Position numbers and translations under genes: made by a program. A stretch of 64,000 bases of DNA from Tabrizicola thermarum (GTDB taxonomy: Bacteria; Pseudomonadota; Alphaproteobacteria; Rhodobacterales; Rhodobacteraceae), in contig NZ_KZ984536.1 of the NCBI RefSeq assembly GCF_003574395.1, forward strand, positions 105,322 to 169,321. The letters run 5' to 3'. How positions within the stretch are numbered: the first letter of the stretch is position 1; the number at the start of each line of letters is the position of its first letter. Of this stretch, positions 52,903 through 61,579 are shown in pieces. Below the pieces are notes generated by a model. The model ran no database searches. It worked only from the letters and a program-made list of their open reading frames with translations, and had not been told where the DNA came from.

Positions 52903-53220
52903 TGTCGGGGGCGACCCCGACTATGGCGATAAACGCACCTGTAATAATCGGCTCGGACCCGGGGGCGGTACCCGGCGGCTCCACCAGACCTTCCCGTTCG
53001 TTGCGGGCGTGTGGGGCCGAAATAGGATCGACGAACGACCAAAGAGGCCAGCTTTCGCTCGGTGAGGTACCACCGTTATCGGTCCATGATCACAGTTGCC
53101 AACGACAACCGTGCTCCGGTGGCGCTGGCCGCGTAAGCGGCTCGCAATACCAAATCTAAGTCCTTGCGCTTAGCCGCGTAAGGCGGGGTCCGCAGGCACC
53201 TGGCAACAGAAGCCTGCACC
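52903..53220 (+). ncRNA. ssrA: Two-piece (permuted) transfer-messenger RNA
   Basis: Gene order is permuted as in alphaproteobacteria. The acceptor piece comes first: T-arm-like GGACCCGGGGGCGGTACCCG, then acceptor 3' half CGGCTCC with an encoded CCA ending at 52986. The coding piece begins GGGGCCGA at 53013 and pairs with CGGCTCC to rebuild the acceptor stem. The tag frame 53098-53136 encodes ANDNRAPVALAA then TAA, the rhodobacteral degradation tag. A hairpin GCAGGC/GCCTGC at 53192-53217 marks the 3' end. It rescues stalled ribosomes and tags products for ClpXP. Exact mature ends, after removal of 52987-53012, are estimates. Confidence 0.93.
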
Positions 53221-53335
53221 TTCCCCCACGGCTCCTCGTTCGACTTCGCCCCCGCGCCGCCCGTCACCCGGCATGGCGGTACGACATCAACGACGGGCGG
53301 CTTGCCAGCGACCCGCCCCGGCCCCATCCTGCCCC

Positions 53336-53986
53336 ATGCTCCGTGCGGCCCTCCTTGCCTGCCTCTCCACCGGCCCCGCGCTGTCCTGCGAGACGGCGCT
53401 CATGCTGTCGATCGACGTCTCGGGCTCGATCGACGCGGGCGAATACCAGTTGCAGACCGGCGGCCTCGCCGCGGCCCTTGCCGACCCGGAAATCGCCGAC
53501 GCCCTGGTCCGCGGACAGGTCGCGCTTGCCGTGGTCCAGTGGTCAGGCACCGAGGAACAGGCCCTCGTTCTGCCGTGGCAGCGGATGCTTGCCCCCGACG
53601 ACGTCACCCGCTTCGCCGCCCGCGCCGCCGTCGTTCCCCGCGCCTTCCGGGGCTCGGACACCGCCGTGGGCCAGGGCCTGCGCTTCGCCACCGCCCGGTT
53701 CGCCGCCGTCCCCGACTGCCGGCGCAAGGTCATCGACATCTCGGGCGACGGGCAGGAGAACGCGGGCTTCACCGATGCCGCCGCGCGCGGCGAAGCGATG
53801 GCCGCGGGGCTGACGATCAACGCCATCGCCATCGAGGAACCGGGCCAGGCCTTCCCCATCAGTGCCTACTACCGCAAACGGATCGTCACCCCCGACGGCT
53901 TCGTGGTCAGCGTCCGGGGCTTGCAGGACTATCCCGAGACCCTGCGCCGCAAGCTCCTCCGCGAACTCACGAAGACCCTTGGCTGA
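53336..53986 (+). CDS. DUF1194 von Willebrand A-like exported protein
   Basis: 216 residues from ATG 53336. Signal peptide MLRAALLACLSTGPALSCE, then a vWA domain with the MIDAS motif ALMLSIDVSGSIDAGEY and later GSDTAVGQGLRFA and KVIDISGDGQENAG. This is the DUF1194 family; function unknown, probably a metal-dependent binding protein in the periplasm. Two cysteines (signal-proximal SCE and PDCRRK) may pair. Confidence 0.86.
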   Translation: MLRAALLACLSTGPALSCETALMLSIDVSGSIDAGEYQLQTGGLAAALADPEIADALVRGQVALAVVQWSGTEEQALVLPWQRMLAPDDVTRFAARAAVVPRAFRGSDTAVGQGLRFATARFAAVPDCRRKVIDISGDGQENAGFTDAAARGEAMAAGLTINAIAIEEPGQAFPISAYYRKRIVTPDGFVVSVRGLQDYPETLRRKLLRELTKTLG

Positions 53987-54058
53987 TCTCTCCCGCGCCT
54001 GTCACGGCCGCAGCCTTTTCCCCTTCCGCTTTCCCGGTTGCCGGGACACTGTCAGCCC

Positions 54059-55315
54059 ATGATTCCGACCCTCTCCGAACTGACCCGCACTTTCGCCCGG
54101 ATCGGCTGCCTGTCCTTCGGCGGCCCGGCGGCGCAGATCGCCCTGATGCACCGGGTGATCCTGGACGAAAAGCGCTGGGTCGCGGAACCCGACTATCTGC
54201 GCGCCCTGTCCTTCTGCATGCTTCTCCCCGGCCCCGAGGCGATGCAGCTGGCCACCTGGATCGGCTGGCGGCTGCACGGCGTGCGGGGCGGCCTGATCGC
54301 CGGGGGCCTCTTCGTCCTGCCCGGCGCGGCTGTCGTCCTCATGCTCAGCCTGATCTACGCCGCTTTCGGCCAGGTCCCGGTGGTGGCGGCCCTCTTCACC
54401 GGGGTCCAGGCCGCCGTCATCGCCATCGTGATCGAGGCGCTGCTCCGCCTCTCCAGACGCGCGCTGAAATCGCGCGAGGCCTGGCTCATCGCCTGTGCCG
54501 CCTTCGCGGGCCTGTTCCTGTTCAGGCTGCCGTTCCCGGTCATCATCCTTGCCGCCGGACTCTGGGGCTTTTTCCGCACCGCAGGGACCCGACGGGACCC
54601 GACAGCCCCCGCCCCGCCCGCCGCTCTGGCCCGGTCGCTGCGGGCCGCCGCGCTCTGGCTGGGGGTGTGGCTCCTGCCGCTCGCCGCCCTGATCCTTGCC
54701 GCCCCCGCCAGACTGGCCGAGATCGGCATCTTCTTCTCGAAACTCGCCGTCCTGACCTTCGGCGGGGCCTATGCCGTGCTGGCCTGGATGGCGCAGGAAG
54801 TGGTCCAGGACAAGGGCTGGCTGACCCTGCCGCAGATGATGGACGGGCTGGGACTGGCCGAGACCACGCCCGGCCCGCTGATCCTGGTAAACGAATTCGT
54901 GGGCTTCATGGCGGCGCATCAGGCGGGCGGCTGGCCCCTGGGACTGGCGGGCGCAGCGGTTGCGCTCTGGATGACCTTCATTCCCTCCTTCCTGTTCATC
55001 TTCGCCGGCAGCCCCTTCATCGACCGGCTGGCCCACATGCCCCGCCTGTCCGGCGCGCTTGCGGCCATCACGGCGGCGGTGGTGGGCGTGATCGCGAATC
55101 TCTCGCTCTGGTTCGGGCTGCATGTCCTCTTCGCAGCCCTTCCGGCCTGGAGCTTCGGACCGACAAGCCTGATCCTGCCGGACCTTTCCAGCCTGCGCCC
55201 GCTGCCCGCCCTGATCGCGATTTTCGCCGCCTCCGCGCTGATCTGGCGGCACTGGCCGCTGCTCCTCGTGCTTTTGATCTCAGCTCTCGTCTCGGGCACG
55301 GCCGCGCTCGTCTAG
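54059..55315 (+). CDS. chrA: Chromate transporter, CHR family
   Basis: 418 residues from ATG 54059. Two homologous CHR domains, each starting with the family pattern: FARIGCLSFGGPAAQIALMH (residues 11-30) and FFSKLAVLTFGGAYAVLAWM (about 232-251), with LLPGPEAMQLATWIGW and AETTPGPLILVNEFVGFMAA. About 10-12 membrane segments. Expected to export chromate, giving resistance. Single gene downstream of DUF1194. Confidence 0.9.
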   Translation: MIPTLSELTRTFARIGCLSFGGPAAQIALMHRVILDEKRWVAEPDYLRALSFCMLLPGPEAMQLATWIGWRLHGVRGGLIAGGLFVLPGAAVVLMLSLIYAAFGQVPVVAALFTGVQAAVIAIVIEALLRLSRRALKSREAWLIACAAFAGLFLFRLPFPVIILAAGLWGFFRTAGTRRDPTAPAPPAALARSLRAAALWLGVWLLPLAALILAAPARLAEIGIFFSKLAVLTFGGAYAVLAWMAQEVVQDKGWLTLPQMMDGLGLAETTPGPLILVNEFVGFMAAHQAGGWPLGLAGAAVALWMTFIPSFLFIFAGSPFIDRLAHMPRLSGALAAITAAVVGVIANLSLWFGLHVLFAALPAWSFGPTSLILPDLSSLRPLPALIAIFAASALIWRHWPLLLVLLISALVSGTAALV

Positions 55316-55400
55316 GGTCCGCAGCAGAACCTGGCCTTCCGCCTCTTCCCTTGGCCCTCGAATTGCCTATGCTGCAACTCAACCGGGAAGGACGGCGCCC

Positions 55401-55856
55401 ATGGCACGCAGCATCGACTATGGCACTCTCATGCACCGCGCGATGCGGGGCCTGATCCGGTCGGTCCTGACCGAGGTGGCCGAACACGGGCTTCCGGGGG
55501 CGCATCATTTCTTCATCACCTTCGACACCACGCACCCCGATGTGCAGATGGCCGACTGGCTCAAGGAACGCTATCCGACAGAGATGACCGTCGTGCTGCA
55601 GCACTGGTTCGAGAACCTGTCCGTCACCGACGACGGGTTCAGCGTGACGCTGAACTTCGGCAACAATCCCGAGCCGATGGTGATTCCCTTCGACGCGCTG
55701 CGCACCTTCGTTGACCCCTCGGTCGAATTCGGCCTGCGGTTCGAGACGCAGGAGCAGGACGAGGACGAGGAAGAAGAAGAGGATATCGAGGTCGAGGAAG
55801 AGCCCGAGCGCCAGGCCGCCGAGGTCGTGTCCCTGGACCAGTTCCGAAAACACTGA
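55401..55856 (+). CDS. sspB: ClpXP adaptor SspB (alphaproteobacterial type)
   Basis: 151 residues. The N-terminal SspB fold (about 1-115) binds ssrA-tagged peptides: MHRAMRGLIRSVLTEVAEHG, HHFFITFDTTHPDVQMADWL, VTLNFGNNPEPMVIPFDAL. A very acidic linker (DEDEEEEEDIEVEEE) leads to a short C-terminal ClpX-binding tail, VVSLDQFRKH. It delivers proteins tagged by tmRNA to ClpXP. The gene lies 2.2 kb from ssrA. Overlaps the methyltransferase gene by one base. Confidence 0.9.
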   Translation: MARSIDYGTLMHRAMRGLIRSVLTEVAEHGLPGAHHFFITFDTTHPDVQMADWLKERYPTEMTVVLQHWFENLSVTDDGFSVTLNFGNNPEPMVIPFDALRTFVDPSVEFGLRFETQEQDEDEEEEEDIEVEEEPERQAAEVVSLDQFRKH

Positions 55857-56407
55857 TGAGCGACCTCGCCCTTTTCCGTCGCAGGCTGCTCAAGAACCCC
55901 CGTCAGGTCTCGGCCATCGCACCGTCCTCGCGCACGCTGGCGCGGGCGATGACCCTGGGGCTTGGCCCGAACAGCGGCCCGGTGGTGGAATTCGGCCCCG
56001 GCACCGGACGGTTCACCGAGGCGATCCTCGCGCGCGGCGTGCCCCCCGAAAACCTCACGCTCTTCGAGTTGGACGAGGAATTCGTTGACCACCTGCGCAA
56101 GAAGTTCCCCGGCGTGACCGTGCATCAGCGGCCCGCGCAAGAGGCCGCCCGGCTGGTCGAGCCCGGGGTCGGCACGGTGATCTCGGGCCTGCCGCTCCTG
56201 TCCATGCCGCCCGATGTGCGCGAAGGCATTGTCAGTGCCGCCTTCGCCATCCTCGCCCCGCGCGGCCACTATGTGCAGTTCACCTATGGCCCCCGCCCGC
56301 CCTTGCCGCCGGAAACCATCGAGGCCCTGCGCCTCAAGGTGAACAAGGGCCACAAGGTCTGGGCCAACCTGCCGCCCGCAACGGTCTACCGCTTCCGCCG
56401 GGCCTGA
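55856..56407 (+). CDS. Class I SAM methyltransferase (PmtA/rRNA dimethylase-like)
   Basis: 183 residues. SAM-binding motif I VVEFGPGTGRFTEAIL, acidic LFELDEEFVDHLR, and VISGLPLLSMPPDVR in place of the NPPY-type loop. The pattern matches short phospholipid N-methyltransferases and their uncharacterised relatives. N-terminus FRRRLLKNPRQVSAIAPSSR is typical of the PmtA family. Cytoplasmic, probably membrane-associated. Translationally coupled to sspB. Confidence 0.8.
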   Translation: MSDLALFRRRLLKNPRQVSAIAPSSRTLARAMTLGLGPNSGPVVEFGPGTGRFTEAILARGVPPENLTLFELDEEFVDHLRKKFPGVTVHQRPAQEAARLVEPGVGTVISGLPLLSMPPDVREGIVSAAFAILAPRGHYVQFTYGPRPPLPPETIEALRLKVNKGHKVWANLPPATVYRFRRA

Positions 56408-56491
56408 GATTTCGGTATACCATTGCATGCCGGATTGATTTTCCGCGCTCCCGGCGCTATGGGACGCGCGAGAGCCTGCGAGGAGCCCCCC

Positions 56492-57886
56492 ATGACCGCG
56501 ACCCGTACCGAAACCGACAGCTTCGGCCCCCTTGAGGTGCCCGCCGACAAGTACTGGGGCGCGCAGACCCAGCGGTCGATCATCAACTTCCCCATCGGCT
56601 GGGAACGCCAGCCCGTCCCGATCATCCGCGCGCTTGGCGTCATCAAGCGCGCCTGCGCCGTGGTGAACATGGCGCAAGGCGACCTTCCGGCCGAGCTTGG
56701 CAACGCCATCGTGGCCGCCGCGCAAGAGGTGATCGAAGGCAAGTTCGACGACAACTTCCCGCTGGTCGTCTGGCAGACCGGGTCCGGCACCCAGTCGAAC
56801 ATGAACGCGAACGAGGTGATCTCGAACCGCGCGATCGAGATGCTGGGCGGGGTGAAGGGGTCCAAGAAGCCCGTCCACCCGAACGACCATGTGAACATGG
56901 GGCAGTCCTCGAACGACACCTTCCCCACCGCGATGCATGTCGCCATCGGGATGCACAGCCGCGATGTGCTCTTGCCGGGGCTGGAGAAGCTGTCCAGGGC
57001 GCTCTGGGCGAAGTCCAACGAGTTCAAGGACATCATCAAGATCGGCCGCACTCATACCCAGGATGCGACGCCCCTGACGCTTGGCCAGGAATTCTCGGGC
57101 TATGCGACCCAGGTGGATCGCGGGATCGAGCGGGTGAAGATGTGCCTGCCGCACATCTACGAACTGGCCCAGGGCGGCACGGCGGTGGGCACCGGGCTGA
57201 ACACCCGCAAGGGCTTCGATGTGCGCGTGGCGGCCGAGATCGCGAAGATCACCGGCCTGCCCTTCGTCACCGCCCCGAACAAGTTCGAGGCGCTTGCCGC
57301 CCATGATGCGATGGTGATGTTCTCGGGCGCGCTGAAGACGGTGGCCGCCAGCCTGTTCAAGATCGCCAACGACCTGCGGCTTCTGGGCTCCGGCCCCCGC
57401 TCGGGTCTTGGGGAACTGATCCTGCCGGAAAACGAACCCGGCTCCTCCATCATGCCCGGCAAGGTCAACCCGACCCAGGCCGAGGCGCTGACCATGGTCT
57501 GCGCCCATGTGATGGGCAACGACGCCGCCGTGGGCTTTGCCGGGTCGCAGGGCCATTTCGAGCTGAACGTCTACAACCCGATGATGGCCTACAACGTGCT
57601 GCAATCGATCCAGCTTCTGGGCGATGCGGCCTCCAGCTTCACCGACAACATGGTGGTGGGGACGCAGGCCAACATTCCGCGGATCGAGAAACTGATGAAG
57701 GAATCGCTGATGCTGGTGACGGCACTTGCGCCGACCATCGGCTACGACAACGCGACCAAGGTCGCCAAGACCGCGCACAAGAACGGCACGACTCTGCGGG
57801 AAGAGGCGATCGCTTTGGGCTTTGTCGATGGCGAGACCTTCGACCGCATCGTGCGGCCCGAGGACATGGTCGGCCCGAAGGGCTGA
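56492..57886 (+). CDS. fumC: Fumarate hydratase class II
   Basis: 464 residues from ATG 56492 with GAGGAG upstream. Class II fumarase features: [80 protein letters not shown] and the SS-loop [16 protein letters not shown]. Converts fumarate to malate in the TCA cycle, iron-independent. Full length. The adjoining DUF4169 gene overlaps its stop codon. Confidence 0.95.
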   Translation: MTATRTETDSFGPLEVPADKYWGAQTQRSIINFPIGWERQPVPIIRALGVIKRACAVVNMAQGDLPAELGNAIVAAAQEVIEGKFDDNFPLVVWQTGSGTQSNMNANEVISNRAIEMLGGVKGSKKPVHPNDHVNMGQSSNDTFPTAMHVAIGMHSRDVLLPGLEKLSRALWAKSNEFKDIIKIGRTHTQDATPLTLGQEFSGYATQVDRGIERVKMCLPHIYELAQGGTAVGTGLNTRKGFDVRVAAEIAKITGLPFVTAPNKFEALAAHDAMVMFSGALKTVAASLFKIANDLRLLGSGPRSGLGELILPENEPGSSIMPGKVNPTQAEALTMVCAHVMGNDAAVGFAGSQGHFELNVYNPMMAYNVLQSIQLLGDAASSFTDNMVVGTQANIPRIEKLMKESLMLVTALAPTIGYDNATKVAKTAHKNGTTLREEAIALGFVDGETFDRIVRPEDMVGPKG

Positions 57887-58065
57887 TGAGCGAGATCGTC
57901 AACCTCCGCACCGTGAAAAAGCAGGCGGCCCGCAAGGCCGCCCGCGCGGCTGCCGATGTCAACGCTGCAAAGCATGGCCGCACGAGGGCCGAGCGCGATC
58001 TGGAAAAGACCCGCGCCGAAAAGGCCGCCCGCGACCTCGACGCCCACAAGCGCGAGACCGAGTAA
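57886..58065 (+). CDS. DUF4169 small basic protein
   Basis: 59 residues, starting in the fumC stop (TGATG). [20 protein letters not shown], then a helical, Arg/Lys/Ala-rich sequence ending RDLDAHKRETE. Matches DUF4169, which is regularly found after fumC in this order. Function unknown; composition suggests a nucleic-acid- or ribosome-associated helix. Confidence 0.85.
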   Translation: MSEIVNLRTVKKQAARKAARAAADVNAAKHGRTRAERDLEKTRAEKAARDLDAHKRETE

Positions 58066-58074
58066 CCCGGCGTT

Positions 58075-58094
58075 AACCCTGCTTTGGCAGGGTT
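58075..58094 (+). terminator. Terminator-like hairpin after DUF4169
   Basis: AACCCTGC-TTTG-GCAGGGTT, perfect 8-bp stem, followed by CTTG. Probably ends the fumC transcript. Confidence 0.6.
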
Positions 58095-58112
58095 CTTGCA
58101 GGAGGTGCGCCG

Positions 58113-58343
58113 ATGACCCTACTGCCTGACGTGATTTCCCCAGAGAAATGGATCGTCCACCTGTTCTCCGCCAAAAGCGTTGCAGAAGGCGGAACCGTCC
58201 GCCGCAAGGTGGCCGACGTGGAACGCCTGATCGGTCGCGACCGTTTCCTGCATGAAGTCCGCCGCCGCGGCTTCCGCGTGGTCGAAAACGCCGGACAATT
58301 CATTGTCTTCTGCAACCGAGAGCCGGTCTATGTCCTGAACTGA
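58113..58343 (+). CDS. Small conserved protein of unknown function
   Basis: 76 residues with an excellent ribosome site (GCAGGAGG). Sequence features: ISPEKWIVHLFSAKSVAEGG, VADVERLIGRDRFLHEVRRR, FIVFCNREPVYVLN. Alpha/beta composition, no membrane segment. I recall similar short rhodobacteral proteins labelled as phosphoribosylanthranilate isomerase by position near trp genes; at 76 residues it cannot be a TIM-barrel isomerase. Confidence 0.7.
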   Translation: MTLLPDVISPEKWIVHLFSAKSVAEGGTVRRKVADVERLIGRDRFLHEVRRRGFRVVENAGQFIVFCNREPVYVLN

Positions 58344-58358
58344 CAGCGCGTCCGGGTG

Positions 58359-58402
58359 CAAAACTTTTCGAAAAGTTTTGCAAAATCCTTCGAAGGATTT
58401 TG
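58359..58402. repeat. Double-palindrome intergenic element, copy 1
   Basis: Two abutting perfect 22-bp palindromes: CAAAACTTTT-CG-AAAAGTTTTG (58359-58380) and CAAAATCCTT-CG-AAGGATTTTG (58381-58402). The second is identical to part of copy 2 at 61518-61562. Each can fold as a hairpin; the last ends in a short U-run, so it may also terminate transcription. Confidence 0.8.
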
Positions 58403-58434
58403 TCCCCGCCCAGCCGTTCCGCTACGGTCGCCCC

Positions 58435-58653
58435 ATGACCAACCGCCCTGCCAAACACTCCCTCACCCTCCGCGGCCACCGCACCAGCGTCTCGCTTGAG
58501 CCCGAATTCTGGGACGCCTTCCGCGCCATCGCCGCCGAAAGGAGCACCCCCCTCAACGCCCTGGCCGCCGAAATCGACGCCGCCCGGCGCAACGACGAAG
58601 GCCTCGCCTCGGCAATCCGGGTCTTCTGCCTGAACCATTACAAGGGAAGCTGA
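58435..58653 (+). CDS. Ribbon-helix-helix domain protein
   Basis: 72 residues from ATG 58435. A RHH_4-like domain: HSLTLRGHRTSVSLEPEFWD, FRAIAAERSTPLNALAAEID and LASAIRVFCLNHYKG. Members bind DNA or act as small regulators. Its 3' end overlaps the convergent DUF1638 gene by 16 bp. Confidence 0.8.
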   Translation: MTNRPAKHSLTLRGHRTSVSLEPEFWDAFRAIAAERSTPLNALAAEIDAARRNDEGLASAIRVFCLNHYKGS

Positions 58654-59318
58654 TCCACGCCGCCGTCATCACCGATTTCGCGCTGACCGGCCACGCGCGC
58701 AAGGGTCGTCGCCAGATCGCCATAGCCGGTGAACCGCCGCTCATAGGCCAGCCCGAGCCGCGCGGCGCACTCCTCGGCCTTGGCATCCAGCGCGGGGTCA
58801 TCCGTCTGGGCCTGATAGACCAGCTTGCGGTAATTGCCGAAATACATGTCGCGCAGCTCGGGATGCCGGTCCAGGCCCATCGGCTTCCAGACAAAGGCAT
58901 CGAACTGCCGCACCAGGAAATCGGTCAGGTAGAAGGCGTCGAACTCGGTCTCGGCCCGTTCGGCAAAGGCCGCATTGCCCTCGAAGAAGGCATAGCAATG
59001 CGGCCCCTCCACCATCTCGACCCCCAGCCGGTCGCAGGCGGCCTTCAGCAGCCCCCCCGTCCCGCAATCGGCATAGACCACGAACACGGTCTCGTAATCG
59101 CCCCGCGCCGCCGCCACAGCCTCCTCGACGGCGGGGATGATCCGATCCGGCCAGAGATGCAGCTTGGCGGGCAGGCATTGCAGGTCCAGATGAGTCCAGC
59201 CGTTCGCCGCCTTCAGCGCCAGGATCTCATGCGCCAGCGCGCCGCAGGCGATCAGCAGGATGCGCCCGGACCGGGCTGGAGCCAGCCCGGCTTCGGACAG
59301 GGTGACGTCATCGATCAC
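58638..59318 (-). CDS. DUF1638 protein of the corrinoid/methionine synthase cluster
   Basis: 226 residues. DUF1638 features: RILLIACGALAHEILALKAA, FVVYADCGTGGLLKAACDRL, EGPHCYAFFEGN and VWKPMGLDRHPELRDMYFGN. Several conserved Cys and His residues suggest metal or corrinoid handling. Cytoplasmic. It lies in the minus-strand group with a small membrane protein and the B12-binding protein, and near the homocysteine methyltransferase. I recall genetic reports tying DUF1638 to methionine synthesis in rhodobacters, but cannot verify them here. Confidence 0.83.
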   Translation of the reverse strand: MIDDVTLSEAGLAPARSGRILLIACGALAHEILALKAANGWTHLDLQCLPAKLHLWPDRIIPAVEEAVAAARGDYETVFVVYADCGTGGLLKAACDRLGVEMVEGPHCYAFFEGNAAFAERAETEFDAFYLTDFLVRQFDAFVWKPMGLDRHPELRDMYFGNYRKLVYQAQTDDPALDAKAEECAARLGLAYERRFTGYGDLATTLARVAGQREIGDDGGVDQLPL

Positions 59319-59324
59319 GGAAGA

Positions 59325-59483
59325 TTACCGGCTGACCCGGGTCCAGGTCAGGATCGCGCTGGCCGACAGGGCGGCAAAGGCCAGAGCGGCGAAGGGAACC
59401 CCGGTCCAGAGCGCCAGCCAGATGGTCAGACCGGCCGCAACGATGACCAAGGCGATCAGTCCAAGGAAATGGGTCAAGGGCAT
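59325..59483 (-). CDS. Small membrane protein between DUF1638 and corrinoid protein genes
   Basis: 52 residues from ATG 59483 with CAGGGAG upstream. Two hydrophobic segments (LGLIALVIVAAGLTIWLALW and FAALAFAALSASAIL) and a basic end (WTRVSR). Six base pairs before the DUF1638 gene and 75 bp after the corrinoid gene, so co-transcribed. Function unknown. Confidence 0.7.
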   Translation of the reverse strand: MPLTHFLGLIALVIVAAGLTIWLALWTGVPFAALAFAALSASAILTWTRVSR

Positions 59484-59558
59484 TGTGTGTCTCCCTGACA
59501 GCAATCTGCGCCCGGGAAGGGCGCATGACAAGCCCCTCCCGAATCACGGTGGCGTGCG

Positions 59559-60254
59559 TCAGCCGTTCAGCTGGTTGTGCTTGCGCGCGACGAACTGCTT
59601 GGCGGTTTCCACCGCCACGGCAGCATCGCGGCAATAGGCATCCGCGCCGATCGCCTTGCCGAACTCCTCGTTCAGCGGGGCGCCGCCCACCAGCACGATG
59701 TAATCCTCGCGCAGACCCTTTTCCTTCATCGTGTCGATCACGACCTTCATGTAGGGCATCGTCGTCGTCAGCAGCGCCGACATCCCCAGGATATCGGGCT
59801 TCTCGGCTTCCAGCGCCTCGATGTATTTCTCGACCGAGTTGTTGATCCCCAGATCCTTCACCTCGAAGCCTGCGCCTTCCATCATCATCGCCACCAGGTT
59901 CTTGCCGATGTCATGGATGTCGCCCTTCACCGTGCCGATCACCATCTTGCCCATCCGCGGCGCGCCTGTTTCCACCAGCAAGGGCTTCAGGATCGCCATC
60001 CCCGCCTTCATCGCATTGGCGGCCAGCAGAACTTCGGGCACGAACAGGATGCCATCGCGGAAGTCCGCTCCCACGATCGTCATCCCCGCCACCAGCGCCT
60101 TGGTCAGAACGTCATAGGGCGTCCAGCCGCGCGCGATCAGGATGTTGACGCCCTCTTCGATCTCTTCCTTCAGACCGTCGTAAAGGTCGTCATGCATCTG
60201 CAGCACAAGCTCGTCATCCGAAAGTTCGGACAGGATGATCTCGTCGTCGTCGGC
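59559..60254 (-). CDS. Cobalamin (corrinoid)-binding protein of split methionine synthase
   Basis: 231 residues from ATG 60254. The N-terminal helical cap domain (about 15-95) is of the MetH/MtbC type with the VPEVLLAANAMKAGM motif. The Rossmann-like B12 domain has GDIHDIGKN with the cobalt-ligating H115, then DLGINNSVEKYIEALE, GMSALLTTTMPYMK and VGGAPLNEEFGKAIGADAY. Carries methyl-cobalamin between a methyl donor and homocysteine. The methyltransferase module is encoded at 61580, making a split equivalent of MetH. A hairpin GTCGC-TTT-GCGAC lies in its 5' region. Confidence 0.88.
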   Translation of the reverse strand, partial: ADDDEIILSELSDDELVLQMHDDLYDGLKEEIEEGVNILIARGWTPYDVLTKALVAGMTIVGADFRDGILFVPEVLLAANAMKAGMAILKPLLVETGAPRMGKMVIGTVKGDIHDIGKNLVAMMMEGAGFEVKDLGINNSVEKYIEALEAEKPDILGMSALLTTTMPYMKVVIDTMKEKGLREDYIVLVGGAPLNEEFGKAIGADAYCRDAAVAVETAKQFVARKHNQLNG

Positions 60255-60414
60255 CATGGGGCGCGCTCCAAGCGGAAGGGTTTTGCATGGTGATGGTCGC
60301 AAAGCGACGCACCCACTATTCGCCAAGCGACATACACCGGATGAAAGCCGACAGAAAGCCGTCGCAGACCGGAAAGCTGTGGCAAATGTTTTTGTTTCGT
60401 TCTAGACTTCGGCC

Positions 60415-61500
60415 ATGACCAGACGCGCAAGCCTGCTTCCCGGCCAGCGCCTGCGGGCGCGCGGGGCCGATACCAACCGCGCCGGCCGGTATGAGGCCAC
60501 AGACCGCGAGGCTTTCGACGACGGCTGGGACCTGCCCGAGGACGAACGCCTGGTCGCGACCGAAGTCCGCATCGAACGGCCCCGCTCGGCGCTCAGCTTC
60601 AACCGCTCGCCCGACCTGCCCTTCGACCGCTCGATCAACCCCTACCGCGGCTGCGAACACGGCTGCATCTACTGTTATGCCCGCCCGACACACGCCTACC
60701 TGAACCTCTCGCCCGGGCTTGATTTCGAAACCCGCCTCATCGCGCGCCCCGGGATCGCCGCCGTGCTCGACAAGGAACTGCGCCGCCCGGCCTACCGGGT
60801 CGCCCCCCTGGCCATCGGCACCAATACCGACCCCTACCAGCCGGTGGAGCGTGACCATGCCATCATGCGCGAGGTGCTCTCCGTCCTGGCTGCCTTCCGC
60901 CACCCGGTCTGGATCACCACGCGCGGCACCACGATCGAGCGCGACATCGACCTGATCGCGCCGATGGCGGCAGAGGGGCTGGCCTCGGTCTCGATCAGCG
61001 TCACCACTCTGGATGCCGATCTTGCGCGCAAGATGGAACCGCGCGCGCCGGCCCCGCGCCGCAGGCTGCAGATCATCGAACGCCTCGCGCGCGCGGGGAT
61101 CCCGGTGCGTATCCAGGTCTCGCCGCTGATCCCCGCCCTCACCGACCATGAACTGGAGGCCGTGATGCAGGCGGGCCGCGACGCCGGGGCCACGGCGGCG
61201 AACACCATTCCGTTGCGCCTGCCGCTTGAGGTGTCGACCCTCTTCCGCGACTGGCTGGAGGCCACCTTCCCCGACCGAGCCGCCCGGGTCATGGGCCGGG
61301 TGCGAGAGTTGCATGGCGGGCGCGACTACGACCCCGACTTCGGCACGCGGATGCGGGGCCAGGGGCTCTGGGCCGACCTGATCCACCGCCGCGCCGATCT
61401 TGCCCGCAGGCGGCTGGGACTCAGCGAAGGCCTGCCCGCCCTGCGCTGCGACCTCTTCCGGGTGACGCCGCGCCCGGGCGACCAGTTGACGCTGTTCTGA
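60415..61500 (+). CDS. PA0069-family radical SAM protein (SPL-like)
   Basis: 361 residues. The radical SAM cluster CxxxCxxC is C80, C84, C87 in RGCEHGCIYCYARPTHAY. GTNTDPYQPVERDHAIMREV and VSISVTTLDADLARKMEPRA match the family related to spore photoproduct lyase. Substrate unknown. Transcribed alone on the plus strand between the corrinoid and homocysteine methyltransferase genes, so probably not functionally linked. A double-palindrome repeat follows. Confidence 0.87.
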   Translation: MTRRASLLPGQRLRARGADTNRAGRYEATDREAFDDGWDLPEDERLVATEVRIERPRSALSFNRSPDLPFDRSINPYRGCEHGCIYCYARPTHAYLNLSPGLDFETRLIARPGIAAVLDKELRRPAYRVAPLAIGTNTDPYQPVERDHAIMREVLSVLAAFRHPVWITTRGTTIERDIDLIAPMAAEGLASVSISVTTLDADLARKMEPRAPAPRRRLQIIERLARAGIPVRIQVSPLIPALTDHELEAVMQAGRDAGATAANTIPLRLPLEVSTLFRDWLEATFPDRAARVMGRVRELHGGRDYDPDFGTRMRGQGLWADLIHRRADLARRRLGLSEGLPALRCDLFRVTPRPGDQLTLF

Positions 61501-61517
61501 CCGGCTTCGACCGGGGC

Positions 61518-61562
61518 CAAATCTTTTCGAAAAGATTTGCCAAAATCCTTCGAAGGATTTTG
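61518..61562. repeat. Double-palindrome intergenic element, copy 2
   Basis: CAAATCTTTT-CG-AAAAGATTTG (61518-61539), one C, then CAAAATCCTT-CG-AAGGATTTTG (61541-61562). The first palindrome differs from copy 1 by a compensatory pair of changes that keep perfect symmetry, which points to selection or mechanism for the hairpin. Lies between the convergent radical SAM and bmt genes. Confidence 0.8.
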
Positions 61563-61579
61563 CGCCCAGGCCCGCCCGT

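Noticed and set aside
60255-60414. Possible cobalamin or SAM riboswitch upstream of the corrinoid protein gene.
   Set aside because: Only a short GTCGC-TTT-GCGAC hairpin is visible; no B12-box or SAM-II/SAM-SAH consensus could be matched by eye.
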